A stretch of DNA of 64,000 bases, from the IMG/VR virus record IMGVR_UViG_3300044946_000175, positions 55,162 through 119,161 of that record; one strand, written 5' to 3'. This DNA comes from a virus. Each line of letters starts with the position of its first letter. Within the stretch, counting starts at the first letter, position 1. The notes below the pieces were generated by a model. That model saw only the letters and a program-made list of their open reading frames with translations. It was not told the DNA's origin and made no database searches. This document shows, piece after piece, positions 24,797-33,454 of the stretch. The position numbers were made by a program, and so were the translations under genes.

Positions 24797-26266
24797 ATGG
24801 CAAAATTGTTCTTAGATTTGAATTCGATAGATGGGTATAAGACATTCCTCAAGGTGAAGTCTCTGCCTCTTTATCGTTTCGTGGGTCGAGAAGCGTGGTT
24901 TCCTGACGAGTATGCCGGTGAGTTGGGATTGAGTGCCGAAAAGGCAAAAGAAAAGAAATATTCCCCTTCCAGTTCATTATTTGACTATCAGGAAGGAATT
25001 AGCCGAATCGCGATCCGTAAGCGGAAGTTCAGCGTGTTTGCTGATTGTGGATTAGGCAAAACTTTGATTGCCTTTGAATTAGTTAAACATGCTCTTTCGT
25101 GCATGGGACAGGATCGGGCAGCGCTTATTATTTCGCCTTCGATGGTCATTGACCAGACCATTTCGGAATTGATGCGGTTTTATGGCAAGGAACTGCCTAT
25201 TGAGAGGGTTCGAGCGGCTGGTCTGAAGTCGTGGATGCATTTCGGAAAATGTCGTCTGGGAATTACGAACTGGGAGGCTCTTTCTGACGAGATTACTGGT
25301 CCAGGAAGAGTTGATTGTGTAGTAGCAGACGAATCGAGTTATCTGAAATCCCAATACGGTAAGTGGGGGACCCGGTTGATTCATTTAGGTCGTGGACTGA
25401 CGTGGAAACTGTGTTTGACTGGTACACCTGCACCGAACGACCGGATCGAATATGCGAATCATGCGGTTTTTATGGATCGTTTTCCCAATGTGAATAGCTT
25501 TCTGAGTAAATACTTCATCAATCGTGGCGAGACTCAGAACCGATGGGAACTCAAACCGCACGCTCTTCACTCGTTCTATCGCTCATTGTCCCACTGGTGC
25601 ATCTTCCTGACAAATCCTTCTGTTTACGGATGGAAGGACAACACCAAACCGCTGCCGTCCATTGATGTGAAGTATTTAAACGTACCATTGACAGACGCGC
25701 AGTGGGAGAAGGCGATAGAAGTGACGAGTAACATTATGGGTATTCCAGGCGGGATTGGAGAACGAAGCAAGGTCGCGCAAATCGCAAAATCCAGCGCCGG
25801 ATATAAGCCGAAGTTCATTGCCGATCTAGCCAGAGCGTCGGACGCGGGAACCATAATCTGGTGTAAGTACAATGAGGAGCAGGACGAACTCTATCGCTTG
25901 CTGCCGGAAGCGGCCAATATCAGTGGAGACACACCTGAAAACCGTCGAATCGAACTAATTCGCGAGTTCAAGCAAGGTACGAAAAAAATTATCCTCACAA
26001 AAGACAAGATACTCGGGTATGGCCTGAACCTTCAGATGTGTCATCGGATGATCTTCTCGACGCTCATGGACTCAGCAGAGGGTTACTATCAGTGCATCAA
26101 GAGAGCCAATCGATATGGGTCGGTACATCCCCTCGAAGTGTTGATACCGGCGACCGACATCGAACTGACTATGGTCAACAATGTATTTCGTAAGTTGGAG
26201 AGGATGGAGCAGGACAACAGAGAGCAAGAGAAAATCTTCAGGCAGGAATCGATAGGGTTAATGTAG
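24797..26266 (+). CDS. phage SNF2-type DEXH helicase
   Basis: This 489-residue protein has Walker A FADCGLGKTL (81-90), DEAD-box-like VVADESSYLK, motif III LTGTPAPN, and a C-terminal lobe with CIKRANRYGSVHPLEV. The second SNF2 motor in the window, it belongs to a phage branch often placed beside a DNA methyltransferase, as here. It could remodel DNA during modification or replication. The first 60 residues (FLDLNSIDGYKTFLKVKSLP) form an N-terminal extension. Confidence 0.87.
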   Translation: MAKLFLDLNSIDGYKTFLKVKSLPLYRFVGREAWFPDEYAGELGLSAEKAKEKKYSPSSSLFDYQEGISRIAIRKRKFSVFADCGLGKTLIAFELVKHALSCMGQDRAALIISPSMVIDQTISELMRFYGKELPIERVRAAGLKSWMHFGKCRLGITNWEALSDEITGPGRVDCVVADESSYLKSQYGKWGTRLIHLGRGLTWKLCLTGTPAPNDRIEYANHAVFMDRFPNVNSFLSKYFINRGETQNRWELKPHALHSFYRSLSHWCIFLTNPSVYGWKDNTKPLPSIDVKYLNVPLTDAQWEKAIEVTSNIMGIPGGIGERSKVAQIAKSSAGYKPKFIADLARASDAGTIIWCKYNEEQDELYRLLPEAANISGDTPENRRIELIREFKQGTKKIILTKDKILGYGLNLQMCHRMIFSTLMDSAEGYYQCIKRANRYGSVHPLEVLIPATDIELTMVNNVFRKLERMEQDNREQEKIFRQESIGLM

Positions 26267-26278
26267 AAAGGAATTTTG

Positions 26279-27145
26279 ATGTTGCTTAAAGATGGAGAGA
26301 ATTGGAGAGTCGTTCACGGAGACTCGATTATTCATATGGCAGAGATGCCTATAGAATCAGTCGATTTTTCGATATTTTCTCCACCGTTCCCCGCGCTATA
26401 CTCGTATACCGATTTGACTAACGACATAGGAAATTCAGAAGACAAAACAGAAACTCGTCTCCATCTGTCTTTTTTCTATCGTCAGCTTGCGAGGATCGTC
26501 AAGCCAGGTCGGGTGATTATGGTTCACATCATGCAGATTGCTCGTATGAAGCGAACCGGCGAAGTCGGTTTATTTGACTTTCGTGGTTTGAATATCCGAT
26601 TGGGAGAGCGGGCTGGTTTGGTTTATGAGTACGACTGGATGGTCCGTCGCAATCCACAGAGTCAGGCTATCAGGACTCGCTCGCGAGAATTGCAATTTGC
26701 TGGTTTGGAATCTGATCGCGCTAAGTCTCGTGGTACGCTATGTGACTACCTCATCAAGTTTCGAGTTCCTGGGGAGAATACCGTTCCGGTGGATTCAGAG
26801 AATGACGTTTCGCGCAATGATTGGATTCAGTGGGCTGAGGGCAGTTGGGCAAACATCAAAGAAACAGATACACTCAACGTTCAAGGAAGTAAAGGAAAGA
26901 ATGACACCCGTCATGTGTGCCCGCTTCAGCTTCAGATAATTAATAGGCTGGTGCGACTCTACACCAATCCAAAAGAGATCGTCTTCTCACCATTTGCAGG
27001 GATCGGCTCTGAACTTGTGATGGCTTTGAGATTGGGACGCCGGGCTTATGGAATTGAACTGAAGGACGAATACTACCGAAAGTGCGTCGAGAACTGCGAA
27101 ATGTCAGGTAAAGAATCGCAAATAGAAGAGAATTTATTTTGGTGA
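26279..27145 (+). CDS. DNA N4-cytosine/N6-adenine methyltransferase
   Basis: This 288-residue protein places catalytic motif IV first (DFSIFSPPFPALYSY) and the SAM-binding motif I near the C-terminus (VFSPFAGIGSELVMALRLGR), a beta-class order. SPPF is compatible with exocyclic amino methylation of cytosine or adenine. No restriction enzyme is adjacent, so it probably protects phage DNA. It starts 12 bases after the helicase stop. Confidence 0.88.
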   Translation: MLLKDGENWRVVHGDSIIHMAEMPIESVDFSIFSPPFPALYSYTDLTNDIGNSEDKTETRLHLSFFYRQLARIVKPGRVIMVHIMQIARMKRTGEVGLFDFRGLNIRLGERAGLVYEYDWMVRRNPQSQAIRTRSRELQFAGLESDRAKSRGTLCDYLIKFRVPGENTVPVDSENDVSRNDWIQWAEGSWANIKETDTLNVQGSKGKNDTRHVCPLQLQIINRLVRLYTNPKEIVFSPFAGIGSELVMALRLGRRAYGIELKDEYYRKCVENCEMSGKESQIEENLFW

Positions 27146-27150
27146 GTCTG

Positions 27151-27176
27151 TGTGAAAACAGGCGATACAGTAATTA
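27151..27176 (+). promoter_or_regulatory. class 2 motif before the clamp-loader operon
   Basis: GTGAAAACAGGCGATACAGT is followed by AATTAAG; it matches the element at 24771 almost exactly. ATG at 27184 follows within 8 bp. Confidence 0.6.
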
Positions 27177-27183
27177 AGAGAAC

Positions 27184-27492
27184 ATGGCAGGAGGGGCATC
27201 TAAAGGGGTTCGTTTAGAATCGCACGGTGTCTCTTCTGTCTTGTGTTTTGAGAAAAAGCAAATGACTGACGCGGAACGTGATAGGTACATGGCAAAGATT
27301 GCTAACAGTGCTGAGAGACTGGCGGCATTGTTACGACATCAAGAGCCTGGACTTCTTTCGTGGGCTTCTGATGTCAGGCGGCATGCTGAGATTGTGGCAA
27401 ATTGGTGGAACGGAGAGAAGGCAAATCCGGAACCCGTCGATAGGTGTGGGGACTGTGGCGCGGTGATGCCCTGTGTTTGTAGACCGACGTGA
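27184..27492 (+). CDS. small protein with C-terminal zinc site, 102 aa
   Basis: A helical core (DRYMAKIANSAERLAALLRH) ends in CGDCGAVMPCVC, a compact CxxC...CxC metal site. The ATG at 27184 follows the class 2 motif; the ATG at 27262 would give a 76-residue version that starts at the conserved-looking part. Function is unknown. It precedes the clamp loader. Confidence 0.6.
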   Translation: MAGGASKGVRLESHGVSSVLCFEKKQMTDAERDRYMAKIANSAERLAALLRHQEPGLLSWASDVRRHAEIVANWWNGEKANPEPVDRCGDCGAVMPCVCRPT

Positions 27493-27506
27493 AAGGAAAA
27501 GACAAA

Positions 27507-28460
27507 ATGGCTGATTGTCTTTACACAAAACATCGTCCGAAGACTATTAATGATCTTGCAGGACAAGAGGATATAGTTAAAATCATTCGCGGCTACGGAC
27601 AGAAAATCCCGAATGCGATCATTGCCATTGGCGGAAGCGGAACGGGGAAAACTTCGACCCTTCGCATTTTGTCGCGGATGGTTGGCGTGGACCCTGAGAC
27701 GAACGCAACGGACTATCAAGAGATCAATTGTGGGGACGTAAAATCTCCGCTCGACACGATCCAGGAAATTCGGCAAGGAATGACGCTGACGGGGCTGCAA
27801 GGTCACAATAGAGTCTATTTATTAGACGAACTTCAGGCTTTTAGCCGCTCGCGATTCAGTATGGAAGCTATGCTGAAGACAATCGAGGATGGTCCCAATC
27901 ATACCTTCTTCTTTTTAGGGACTACTGATCCGCAGAAGATTCTCAAAACCATTCTGAATCGTTGCCACAAACTTACCTTCAAAGCCATTCCGGACGGAGC
28001 CTTGACCGATCTGATCAAGCGAGTAGCCAAGGCCGAAAACCTGGATCTGGAAGAACGACTCATAGACAAGATAGTAGACGCTTCGGCGGGATCGGCGCGG
28101 ACGGCACTGGTAGAGCTTGAGAAGATCGCCGGATTGGAACCAAAGGACCGCATGGCAGCGGTGGGCCGGGCTGGTGCCGAAAAGGGCGGTTACGATCTGG
28201 CGAAGGAACTTTTGCCTTTTCAGGGACAGGCTAATTGGGCTGCAATCGCATCTCTCCTGGAAGATGTGAAAGACGAGGACAGCGAGTCCATTCGGCTGAT
28301 TGTGTTAGGACTGGCACGTTCGGCGCTTTTGAAGGGAGGAAACAATCCTCGTGGTATACTAGCCTCCAGAGTGATTGATCGTTTCGAGTTGAACATGTAC
28401 GGGAACGACGGTCGGGCGATTTTGGCGAATGCCTGTTACAAAGTAGTTTTTGGGAAGTAA
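27507..28460 (+). CDS. clamp loader ATPase (DnaX-like)
   Basis: This 317-residue AAA+ protein has Walker A IGGSGTGKTS (41-50), Walker B VYLLDELQAF, sensor 1 FFFLGTTDP and the arginine-finger motif, here NRCH where bacterial loaders have SRC. GSARTALVELEKIAGL is the sensor 2 helix. It opens the sliding clamp and loads it on primed DNA. Only one loader gene is visible, so it may act as a homo-oligomer or borrow host subunits. The start is after AAAAGACAAA. Confidence 0.92.
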   Translation: MADCLYTKHRPKTINDLAGQEDIVKIIRGYGQKIPNAIIAIGGSGTGKTSTLRILSRMVGVDPETNATDYQEINCGDVKSPLDTIQEIRQGMTLTGLQGHNRVYLLDELQAFSRSRFSMEAMLKTIEDGPNHTFFFLGTTDPQKILKTILNRCHKLTFKAIPDGALTDLIKRVAKAENLDLEERLIDKIVDASAGSARTALVELEKIAGLEPKDRMAAVGRAGAEKGGYDLAKELLPFQGQANWAAIASLLEDVKDEDSESIRLIVLGLARSALLKGGNNPRGILASRVIDRFELNMYGNDGRAILANACYKVVFGK

Positions 28461-28470
28461 AAGGTGTAGC

Positions 28471-28794
28471 GTGACTAAACCAATTGAGGAACACGAAGGC
28501 AAGAAGTACCTTCGTCTTATCTGGCCGTGCGGGAAGGATGTTGTTTGCGATCCAAAAACTAATCAACTGGGGATATATGTCGATGTATACGCTGTCATTG
28601 AGGCATTTGGTGTGACATGTCCGGCGCGTCAGCACGCACTCAAAAAATTGCTGTGCTGTGGCAATAGAAATAAAGGAACAGAATTGGCCGATTTGGTTGG
28701 AGTTGAGGCAGCGGTTGCGAGAGCGATTCAGTTACAGAATCAGCGAGATCGAGATAAAGAACAGGCAATCAAAGTTGCAGAAAAGAAGAAGTAA
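28471..28794 (+). CDS. conserved phage protein, 107 aa
   Basis: The motif FGVTCPARQHALKKLLCCGN followed by RNKGTELADLVG and a basic helical tail is typical of a short phage family of unknown function. A GTG start follows AAAAGG. It is in one run with the clamp loader. Confidence 0.65.
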   Translation: MTKPIEEHEGKKYLRLIWPCGKDVVCDPKTNQLGIYVDVYAVIEAFGVTCPARQHALKKLLCCGNRNKGTELADLVGVEAAVARAIQLQNQRDRDKEQAIKVAEKKK

Positions 28795-28797
28795 CTC

Positions 28798-29034
28798 ATG
28801 CGTCAATTCATCATCGGTGATCGTGTCGCTCTCTCTGTGCAGTTCCTCAAGTCAATCGGTGAGACACCGACTGGCGAGATGTGTCGCTGGCGCGGCGTGG
28901 TGCAGGAAGAGAATATACTTGGCAAATTACGCATCCTGAAAGTGTTATGGGATCACGATCCTGAATACGCATTGGTTAATGAGGCAAACTTGGCGCTGGT
29001 GGGACCGAATTCGAGGTTTGCTAATTGCGAGTAA
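28798..29034 (+). CDS. KOW/SH3-like small protein, 78 aa
   Basis: The pattern FIIGDRVALSVQFLKSIGE ... LRILKVLWDHDPEYALVNEANLALV matches small SH3-like domains with a W.DH..E core, common in phages as unknown small proteins. It ends just before an AAAAGGCAAAAC start. Confidence 0.65.
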   Translation: MRQFIIGDRVALSVQFLKSIGETPTGEMCRWRGVVQEENILGKLRILKVLWDHDPEYALVNEANLALVGPNSRFANCE

Positions 29035-29044
29035 AAGGCAAAAC

Positions 29045-29425
29045 ATGAACGTTCTTGACATTTCAAAAGTGTCGATTCAAAACCGGCCAGTGGTGATCGG
29101 TGTGCCTCGTTCGTTTTATGTGGAATATTATGGTAAGGTGATATCGACCGGTCGTTTATTCATCGTAGTGCGGCCACGAGAGAACTGGGAATATACCGAC
29201 TTTGCCGTACTGCTCGATGTCAGTACCGACGGAAACGGCGACCATTTTACGTCTTTGGGCGTGACGCAGACGACCAGGTATCGAGACGGAGGAACTACCG
29301 ACATCGAGACGAAGCAAGGCAACTGGCATTTTCCGAGTCCATTCAATCGAAACGATAAGGCGACTTTCGATGGTGAGGAATTGGAGGTATACGATCCAGA
29401 ACGGACGAGGGAGTTGCTGATATGA
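29045..29425 (+). CDS. beta-rich hypothetical protein, 126 aa
   Basis: Function not recognised. Alternating strands (SFYVEYYGKVISTGRLFIVV, YTDFAVLLDVSTDG) suggest a beta sandwich. It starts after AAAAGGCAAAAC, with ATGA overlap to the next gene. Confidence 0.6.
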   Translation: MNVLDISKVSIQNRPVVIGVPRSFYVEYYGKVISTGRLFIVVRPRENWEYTDFAVLLDVSTDGNGDHFTSLGVTQTTRYRDGGTTDIETKQGNWHFPSPFNRNDKATFDGEELEVYDPERTRELLI

Positions 29426-29607
29426 GTCGCGGCGAAAAACTGACTGAGGCGATCAAGTGTGTACTGGCCAGTCGCATCACATCTCCGTCAGTGAAGAAGG
29501 CGGCGGAACTGCTTGAGGAATTATTCCCGCTGAACTATTCAGAGGCTCTTCTCAGCCTTAAAGGACAAAAGCGGAACAAGTTAGACACATCTCCGAAAAG
29601 CGAATAG
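29422..29607 (+). CDS. small helical protein, 61 aa
   Basis: Function not recognised. It is a helical, basic protein (KLTEAIKCVLASRITSPSVK). It is the last gene of the clamp-loader run; a terminator follows 28 bp later. Confidence 0.6.
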   Translation: MSRGEKLTEAIKCVLASRITSPSVKKAAELLEELFPLNYSEALLSLKGQKRNKLDTSPKSE

Positions 29608-29634
29608 AATCTACACCACGTCAAAAGAAAAGAA

Positions 29635-29665
29635 CCAGGAGATTGGCTCCTGGCTCTTTCTCTTG
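29635..29665 (+). terminator. intrinsic terminator after clamp-loader operon
   Basis: CCAGGAG (29635-29641) and CTCCTGG (29647-29653) form a hairpin followed by a T-rich run (CTCTTTCTCTTGTTT). Confidence 0.7.
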
Positions 29666-29679
29666 TTTCGGCCCTTAGT

Positions 29680-29728
29680 CTCCTACTTGACAGGAGAGCA
29701 TCGGCCTAGTCCTCCTACATCACAGGAG
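29680..29728 (+). promoter_or_regulatory. two tandem hairpins; the second hides the initiator SD
   Basis: CTCCTACTTGACAGGAG (29680-29696) and CTCCTACATCACAGGAG (29712-29728) are near-identical 17-nt hairpins with 5-bp arms. The AGGAG of the second is the Shine-Dalgarno for the GTG at 29734, so it can be masked by CTCCT. This could limit initiator synthesis. Confidence 0.5.
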
Positions 29729-29733
29729 TCCAT

Positions 29734-30990
29734 GTGAGCAATTCTAATCCGCTTTGCCTTTTCGATCAACCCAATCCAGAAAAAGAATTTACTCAAGAAG
29801 AACTCCACGAGATACGAGGCAGCGGTATCGACTGGGAACCGAAAATACAATTTTCTTTTTCGTCTTTGAGGCAGAACGAAGAATTGCAAAATATGATCCA
29901 AACAATCCGAGACGGTGGGAACTGGTTTATGGTGCCTCGATGCTTCACCAAGATCATGTCCATCGAAGCGTCTTTTGTCCTTGGATCTCTTATCAATCTC
30001 GGAGCAAATAAATCGACCAAAGAAGGGTGGATTGTCTGCACTCGCGAATTCTTGAAAGATGAACTTAACATCACAAAGCATACCCAAAATCGTATATTCA
30101 AGGAGCTACAAAGACTCGGACTCATCAGTATTCGAATGGACAAAGCACACCACTTTCGTCTAATTCACATCGACGTTTTGAAGATATTCGAGCGACTGGA
30201 GGAGTTAGGCTTGGCCGTAATAGAGGACGAGGCTCGTCCGCAAACCAGGATGAGCTTGGCCGCAAACGCGGACGAGGCGGCTACGAATTCGACCATCGAA
30301 GCAGATAACCTCGTCCGCAAACCAGGACGAGCTAACGACCACCACGACCGCAAACCCGGACGAGGCTCGTCCGCAAACCAGGACGAGCTAACGACCACCA
30401 CGACCGCAAACCCGGACGAGGCTCGTCCGCAAACGCGGCCACTATTAAGTATAAGGGAAGAAGTAAAAAATGAAGAAAAAGGAAAAGGAGGAGGAAAAGT
30501 CGCTCCTTCTCCTTCATCTTTTTCTCATCTTTCTGACAAACCTAAACAGCCCGCATCCAACGATCCGTCCAGCGAAGAAGCAGAGAAGAGGAAGGAGGCT
30601 TCGCCCTCCTCTCTCTCGTCTCTTTCAGAGCTTGCCTCTCGTATGTCTGAGATACGTCAGCGCTTTGGTATACCCGAACCACTCGATATGGATTGGAACT
30701 CGATTGTAGCCAAACTGGACAGGGCAGCGGCCAAACGACCTGACTTGTTTGCGCTACCCGAGGAAGTAGAAACCTCGACTCCTCCTCTTACGGCCAAACA
30801 AATGTGGGATATGTTACCAAACACAAAATACCTGGAGACTGGCGAGTTACCGGAAGAAGAGCAAATGCCCGAACCCGAATATGGTCCACCGCGTTATCAG
30901 AAGAAAGAGAGACCGTACGTTGATGTGGATGGGATCGTGGGGAAGGTATTCAAGAAGAACGGAGAACTCCGTCACCCCAAGAGGGAATAA
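29734..30990 (+). CDS. replication initiator protein (winged helix) carrying the origin
   Basis: This 418-residue protein has a winged-helix DNA-binding domain at residues 70-147 (ASFVLGSLINLGANKSTKEG, then FKELQRLGLISIRMDKAHHF), typical of phage O/RepA-type initiators. The middle part (168-237) is unusual in sequence because it is encoded by iteron repeats. The C-terminal part is Ser/Pro/Glu-rich and then helical, perhaps to contact the helicase. The position of the iterons inside the gene mirrors lambda O. The start is a GTG after AGGAG. Confidence 0.75.
   Translation: MSNSNPLCLFDQPNPEKEFTQEELHEIRGSGIDWEPKIQFSFSSLRQNEELQNMIQTIRDGGNWFMVPRCFTKIMSIEASFVLGSLINLGANKSTKEGWIVCTREFLKDELNITKHTQNRIFKELQRLGLISIRMDKAHHFRLIHIDVLKIFERLEELGLAVIEDEARPQTRMSLAANADEAATNSTIEADNLVRKPGRANDHHDRKPGRGSSANQDELTTTTTANPDEARPQTRPLLSIREEVKNEEKGKGGGKVAPSPSSFSHLSDKPKQPASNDPSSEEAEKRKEASPSSLSSLSELASRMSEIRQRFGIPEPLDMDWNSIVAKLDRAAAKRPDLFALPEEVETSTPPLTAKQMWDMLPNTKYLETGELPEEEQMPEPEYGPPRYQKKERPYVDVDGIVGKVFKKNGELRHPKRE
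30237..30443 (+). repeat. seven origin-like iterons inside the initiator gene
   Basis: An 18-bp unit, NCCGCAAACNMGGACGAG, occurs at 30237, 30259, 30314, 30347, 30370, 30403 and (partial) 30426. Spacings are 22, 55, 33, 23, 33 and 23 bp. CTCGTCC...GGACGAG around the core forms inverted arms in three copies. Two 56-bp blocks (30325-30380 and 30381-30436) are direct repeats that read in different codon frames. An AT-rich purine stretch follows at 30443-30500, as expected for an unwinding region. Confidence 0.75.
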
Positions 30991-31030
30991 GGTCGATTTC
31001 CAAAAAATTCCGCAACCGACACGCCGCATC

Positions 31031-31060
31031 TCGTCGAATCAGGCGATATTGTAAATAAGG
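31031..31060 (+). promoter_or_regulatory. class 2 motif upstream of recombination genes
   Basis: TCGAATCAGGCGATATTGTA followed by AATAAGGGG matches the class 2 consensus. The next ATG is at 31070. Confidence 0.5.
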
Positions 31061-31069
31061 GGATTGGTT

Positions 31070-31558
31070 ATGTCGGAACGTCATCCACTCGACATTGGCG
31101 AGAATTTGTGGGAGGAATGGAAGCGGCAGCAATCTTTGACGCGAGCAGCAGGACGAGCGAAGGCCGATGCCAAGCATGCTTTGTCTCAGGCCAAGGCGCA
31201 GTTGAAGGTGTTGGGCGCGAGGCTCAAACTGAGGATTCGTACCGACCCAAAAGAATTCGGCCTCGATAAGATCACCGAAGATGCAGTGAAGAGCGCGATG
31301 GAAGTGAGTGGCGAATATCGCGAGATGGAGGCCAAGATTCGTCGCTTGGAGTGGGAAGAGGATATCTGTTCGGTGGAAGTATCGGCGAACGTGGATCGTC
31401 GTAAGGCGCTGGAGAACATGGTGCAATTGCTCTCGATTGAGTACCATAGCGAACGCGAACCAAGACCGCTCTCGCCTGCTGCCGCCGAAGAGTTGAGGAA
31501 TCGACAGAAGCGAGTTGTGCGGTCGGTGATCGATGAGCATGAAATCGAACGAGATTGA
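31070..31558 (+). CDS. coiled-coil phage recombination-associated protein
   Basis: This 162-residue, mostly coiled-coil protein has a central conserved-looking block (LKLRIRTDPKEFGLDKITED, then EYREMEAKIRRLEWEED and RRKALENMVQLLS). Proteins with this pattern are frequent in phages next to ssDNA-binding protein and RecA genes, as here. A UvsY-like mediator role would fit the context, but this is inference. It is expressed from the class 2 motif at 31031. Confidence 0.65.
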   Translation: MSERHPLDIGENLWEEWKRQQSLTRAAGRAKADAKHALSQAKAQLKVLGARLKLRIRTDPKEFGLDKITEDAVKSAMEVSGEYREMEAKIRRLEWEEDICSVEVSANVDRRKALENMVQLLSIEYHSEREPRPLSPAAAEELRNRQKRVVRSVIDEHEIERD

Positions 31559-31748
31559 TTGAAATCCCTTGCAAGGGGTAGTGGGAACTGGCGCGGATGC
31601 TCAGGCAGAAGCGAAATACTACTACCAGCCCACGAGGACGGGAACTGGCGGTTGGATGGGGACAACAAACCCGGACATCGAAATTACTTACCAGCCCGTC
31701 TTTTACTATTTAAACTTTTGCCTTTTAATCCTTGGGGTTGAAGTGACG

Positions 31749-32063
31749 ATGAAAGCCATACCTGATGTTGTCATTTGTGGCCGAACGGAACAGATAAATG
31801 AGATCGGATCGACCGAGGTTTCTGCGCCACTAGGTCAGACAGGTTTGTACTCGACAAAAGACGGGTCGCGACATCCCGGCGCTGCGTTTTGGTTGTCTGC
31901 TGTGCTTGATCCTGGATTTGATGGATTAAAAGAACCCTGCGTGGTGCGGTTTGCTGCATTTGAAGGTGATGTTGAGCAAATCAAGAAGCAATTTGGTTTG
32001 ATAATCGACGAGCTTTATAACAATTCCGGCAATTGGGAGAATCGGAATTTGATCGAGACTTGA
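31749..32063 (+). CDS. hypothetical protein, 104 aa
   Basis: Function not recognised. Features are QTGLYSTKDGSRHPGAAFWL in the first half and an acidic C-terminus. The ATG at 31749 is chosen; GTG at 31743 is possible. The 190 bp upstream contain TTTAAACTTTTGCCTTTTAA, also seen before 32128 and 43919, but no clear gene. Confidence 0.55.
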   Translation: MKAIPDVVICGRTEQINEIGSTEVSAPLGQTGLYSTKDGSRHPGAAFWLSAVLDPGFDGLKEPCVVRFAAFEGDVEQIKKQFGLIIDELYNNSGNWENRNLIET

Positions 32064-32127
32064 TCAGCAGTTTACTACTTCACTACTTGAGCTTTTGCCT
32101 TTTAACCTTTTTATTTTTGAGGAAAAC

Positions 32128-33417
32128 ATGACTGAACGACGAAGAATGTCCCGAGAAGAATTTGACGTGGAAGATACATCTAAGCGGAGCGCCATGCACG
32201 GCACCGGGAAGCAGTCGCTGACGCTGCCTCCAGGTTTGTCCATGTGGCGTGCCTTCAAGGAGGGCTCGCGCAACATTGACATCATTCCGTTCAAGGTGAC
32301 GGAAGAGATTCTGAGGTTTTCGGAGAAACTGCGGTTCGCATCGCCTGGTAAGTGGTACGGTGAGTGCTCCTACTGGGCGCACGGCCAGATTGGCGTGAGT
32401 CCGGAACAGTACACCTGTCCCGCGCGGACGTTTGGCCTGAAGTGTCCGATCTGTGAGGACGTGAGCGAGCTATACCAGTCGCCTCACAAGGACGATCAGA
32501 AAAAGGCTGGGAAGCTGAAGGCAAAAGATCGCCAACTCTTTTTGATCTACGACCACGAGCAGAAGGAACGTAGTGTTCAACTCTGGGAAGTGGCCAATTG
32601 GAACTTCGGCAAGCACCTCGACAAGTTCGTGGAGGGCGCTCGCGCGCAGGACAAGGAGAGCTATCGGCGATACTTCCATCCGTATGATGGCTACACAATC
32701 CGCATCACCGCATCGCCGGAAGTGATCGAGGGGGGGAAGCCGAACACGATCTGGACTCCACACGCCTTTTACAAGCGGGACGAGGACCTGCCTGAGTCGA
32801 TCATCATGCATGGGTATGATCTGCACTCAATCGTTCGCTGCCTCTCCTACCATGACCTGGATGCGATTTATCGCGGTGAGGTGGACGTGCAGGAAGATGA
32901 CGACAACACGCCTCCTACCGGCAGAACTCGCGATCCCGAGCGTAACAGAACGCCAGATCGTGAACGGGAGAGAATCCAGACTCGTTCTGAGCCGGAGAAA
33001 CCTCGTGAGGAGCAGCGTCGGGAACCCGAGAAGACTCGTGAGCCCGAGAAGGCGCGTGAACCGGAACGTCAGAAGGAGCCCGAGAAACCGGCCCCAAAGA
33101 AAGAAGAGAAGGTCGAATTCGGCGAGAAGGATCTCGTGTCGTTCATGTTCATGGATCGCCGGATTGAAGGCATCATCGAGGATGTGGATCGCAAGGCGGG
33201 AACGGCGAGCGTCAAGGTCGATGGCCAGAAACGTCCGCTAATTTTTGAGTTCGAGGAGTTGACGCTTGTGGTCAAGAGCGATCCTTCATTCAAGTTGACG
33301 GACACACTCAAGGACGACCCTGCCGCTTCCGATCCGAAGGACGGCAAGTCATCCAGACAAAGCGATTGGGATACAGAAGAAGACAATCGTGTAAAGGAGC
33401 CGAAGAAACGGAAGTAG
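32128..33417 (+). CDS. ssDNA-binding protein, gp32-like
   Basis: In this 429-residue protein, residues 50-250 form the DNA-binding core with a zinc site (YTCPARTFGLKCPICEDVSE) inserted in an OB-like fold, as in T4 gp32-type proteins. A long charged linker of repeated REPEK units (about 265-325) leads to a KOW/Tudor-like small barrel (SFMFMDRRIEGIIEDVD) and an acidic/basic tail. It would coat single-stranded DNA and recruit replisome and recombination proteins. The linker's DNA is itself repetitive. The ATG follows GAGGAAAAC. Confidence 0.78.
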   Translation: MTERRRMSREEFDVEDTSKRSAMHGTGKQSLTLPPGLSMWRAFKEGSRNIDIIPFKVTEEILRFSEKLRFASPGKWYGECSYWAHGQIGVSPEQYTCPARTFGLKCPICEDVSELYQSPHKDDQKKAGKLKAKDRQLFLIYDHEQKERSVQLWEVANWNFGKHLDKFVEGARAQDKESYRRYFHPYDGYTIRITASPEVIEGGKPNTIWTPHAFYKRDEDLPESIIMHGYDLHSIVRCLSYHDLDAIYRGEVDVQEDDDNTPPTGRTRDPERNRTPDRERERIQTRSEPEKPREEQRREPEKTREPEKAREPERQKEPEKPAPKKEEKVEFGEKDLVSFMFMDRRIEGIIEDVDRKAGTASVKVDGQKRPLIFEFEELTLVVKSDPSFKLTDTLKDDPAASDPKDGKSSRQSDWDTEEDNRVKEPKKRK

Positions 33418-33454
33418 CAATGGAACCATTACGATACCTTTTAGGTTTTATTTG

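Noticed and set aside
26279-27145. A restriction-modification system
   Set aside because: No restriction endonuclease is adjacent; the methyltransferase stands with a helicase only.
30165-30517. Minus-strand frames rich in Arg/Ser over the initiator gene
   Set aside because: They mirror the iteron DNA and a purine-rich stretch and overlap a well-supported gene.
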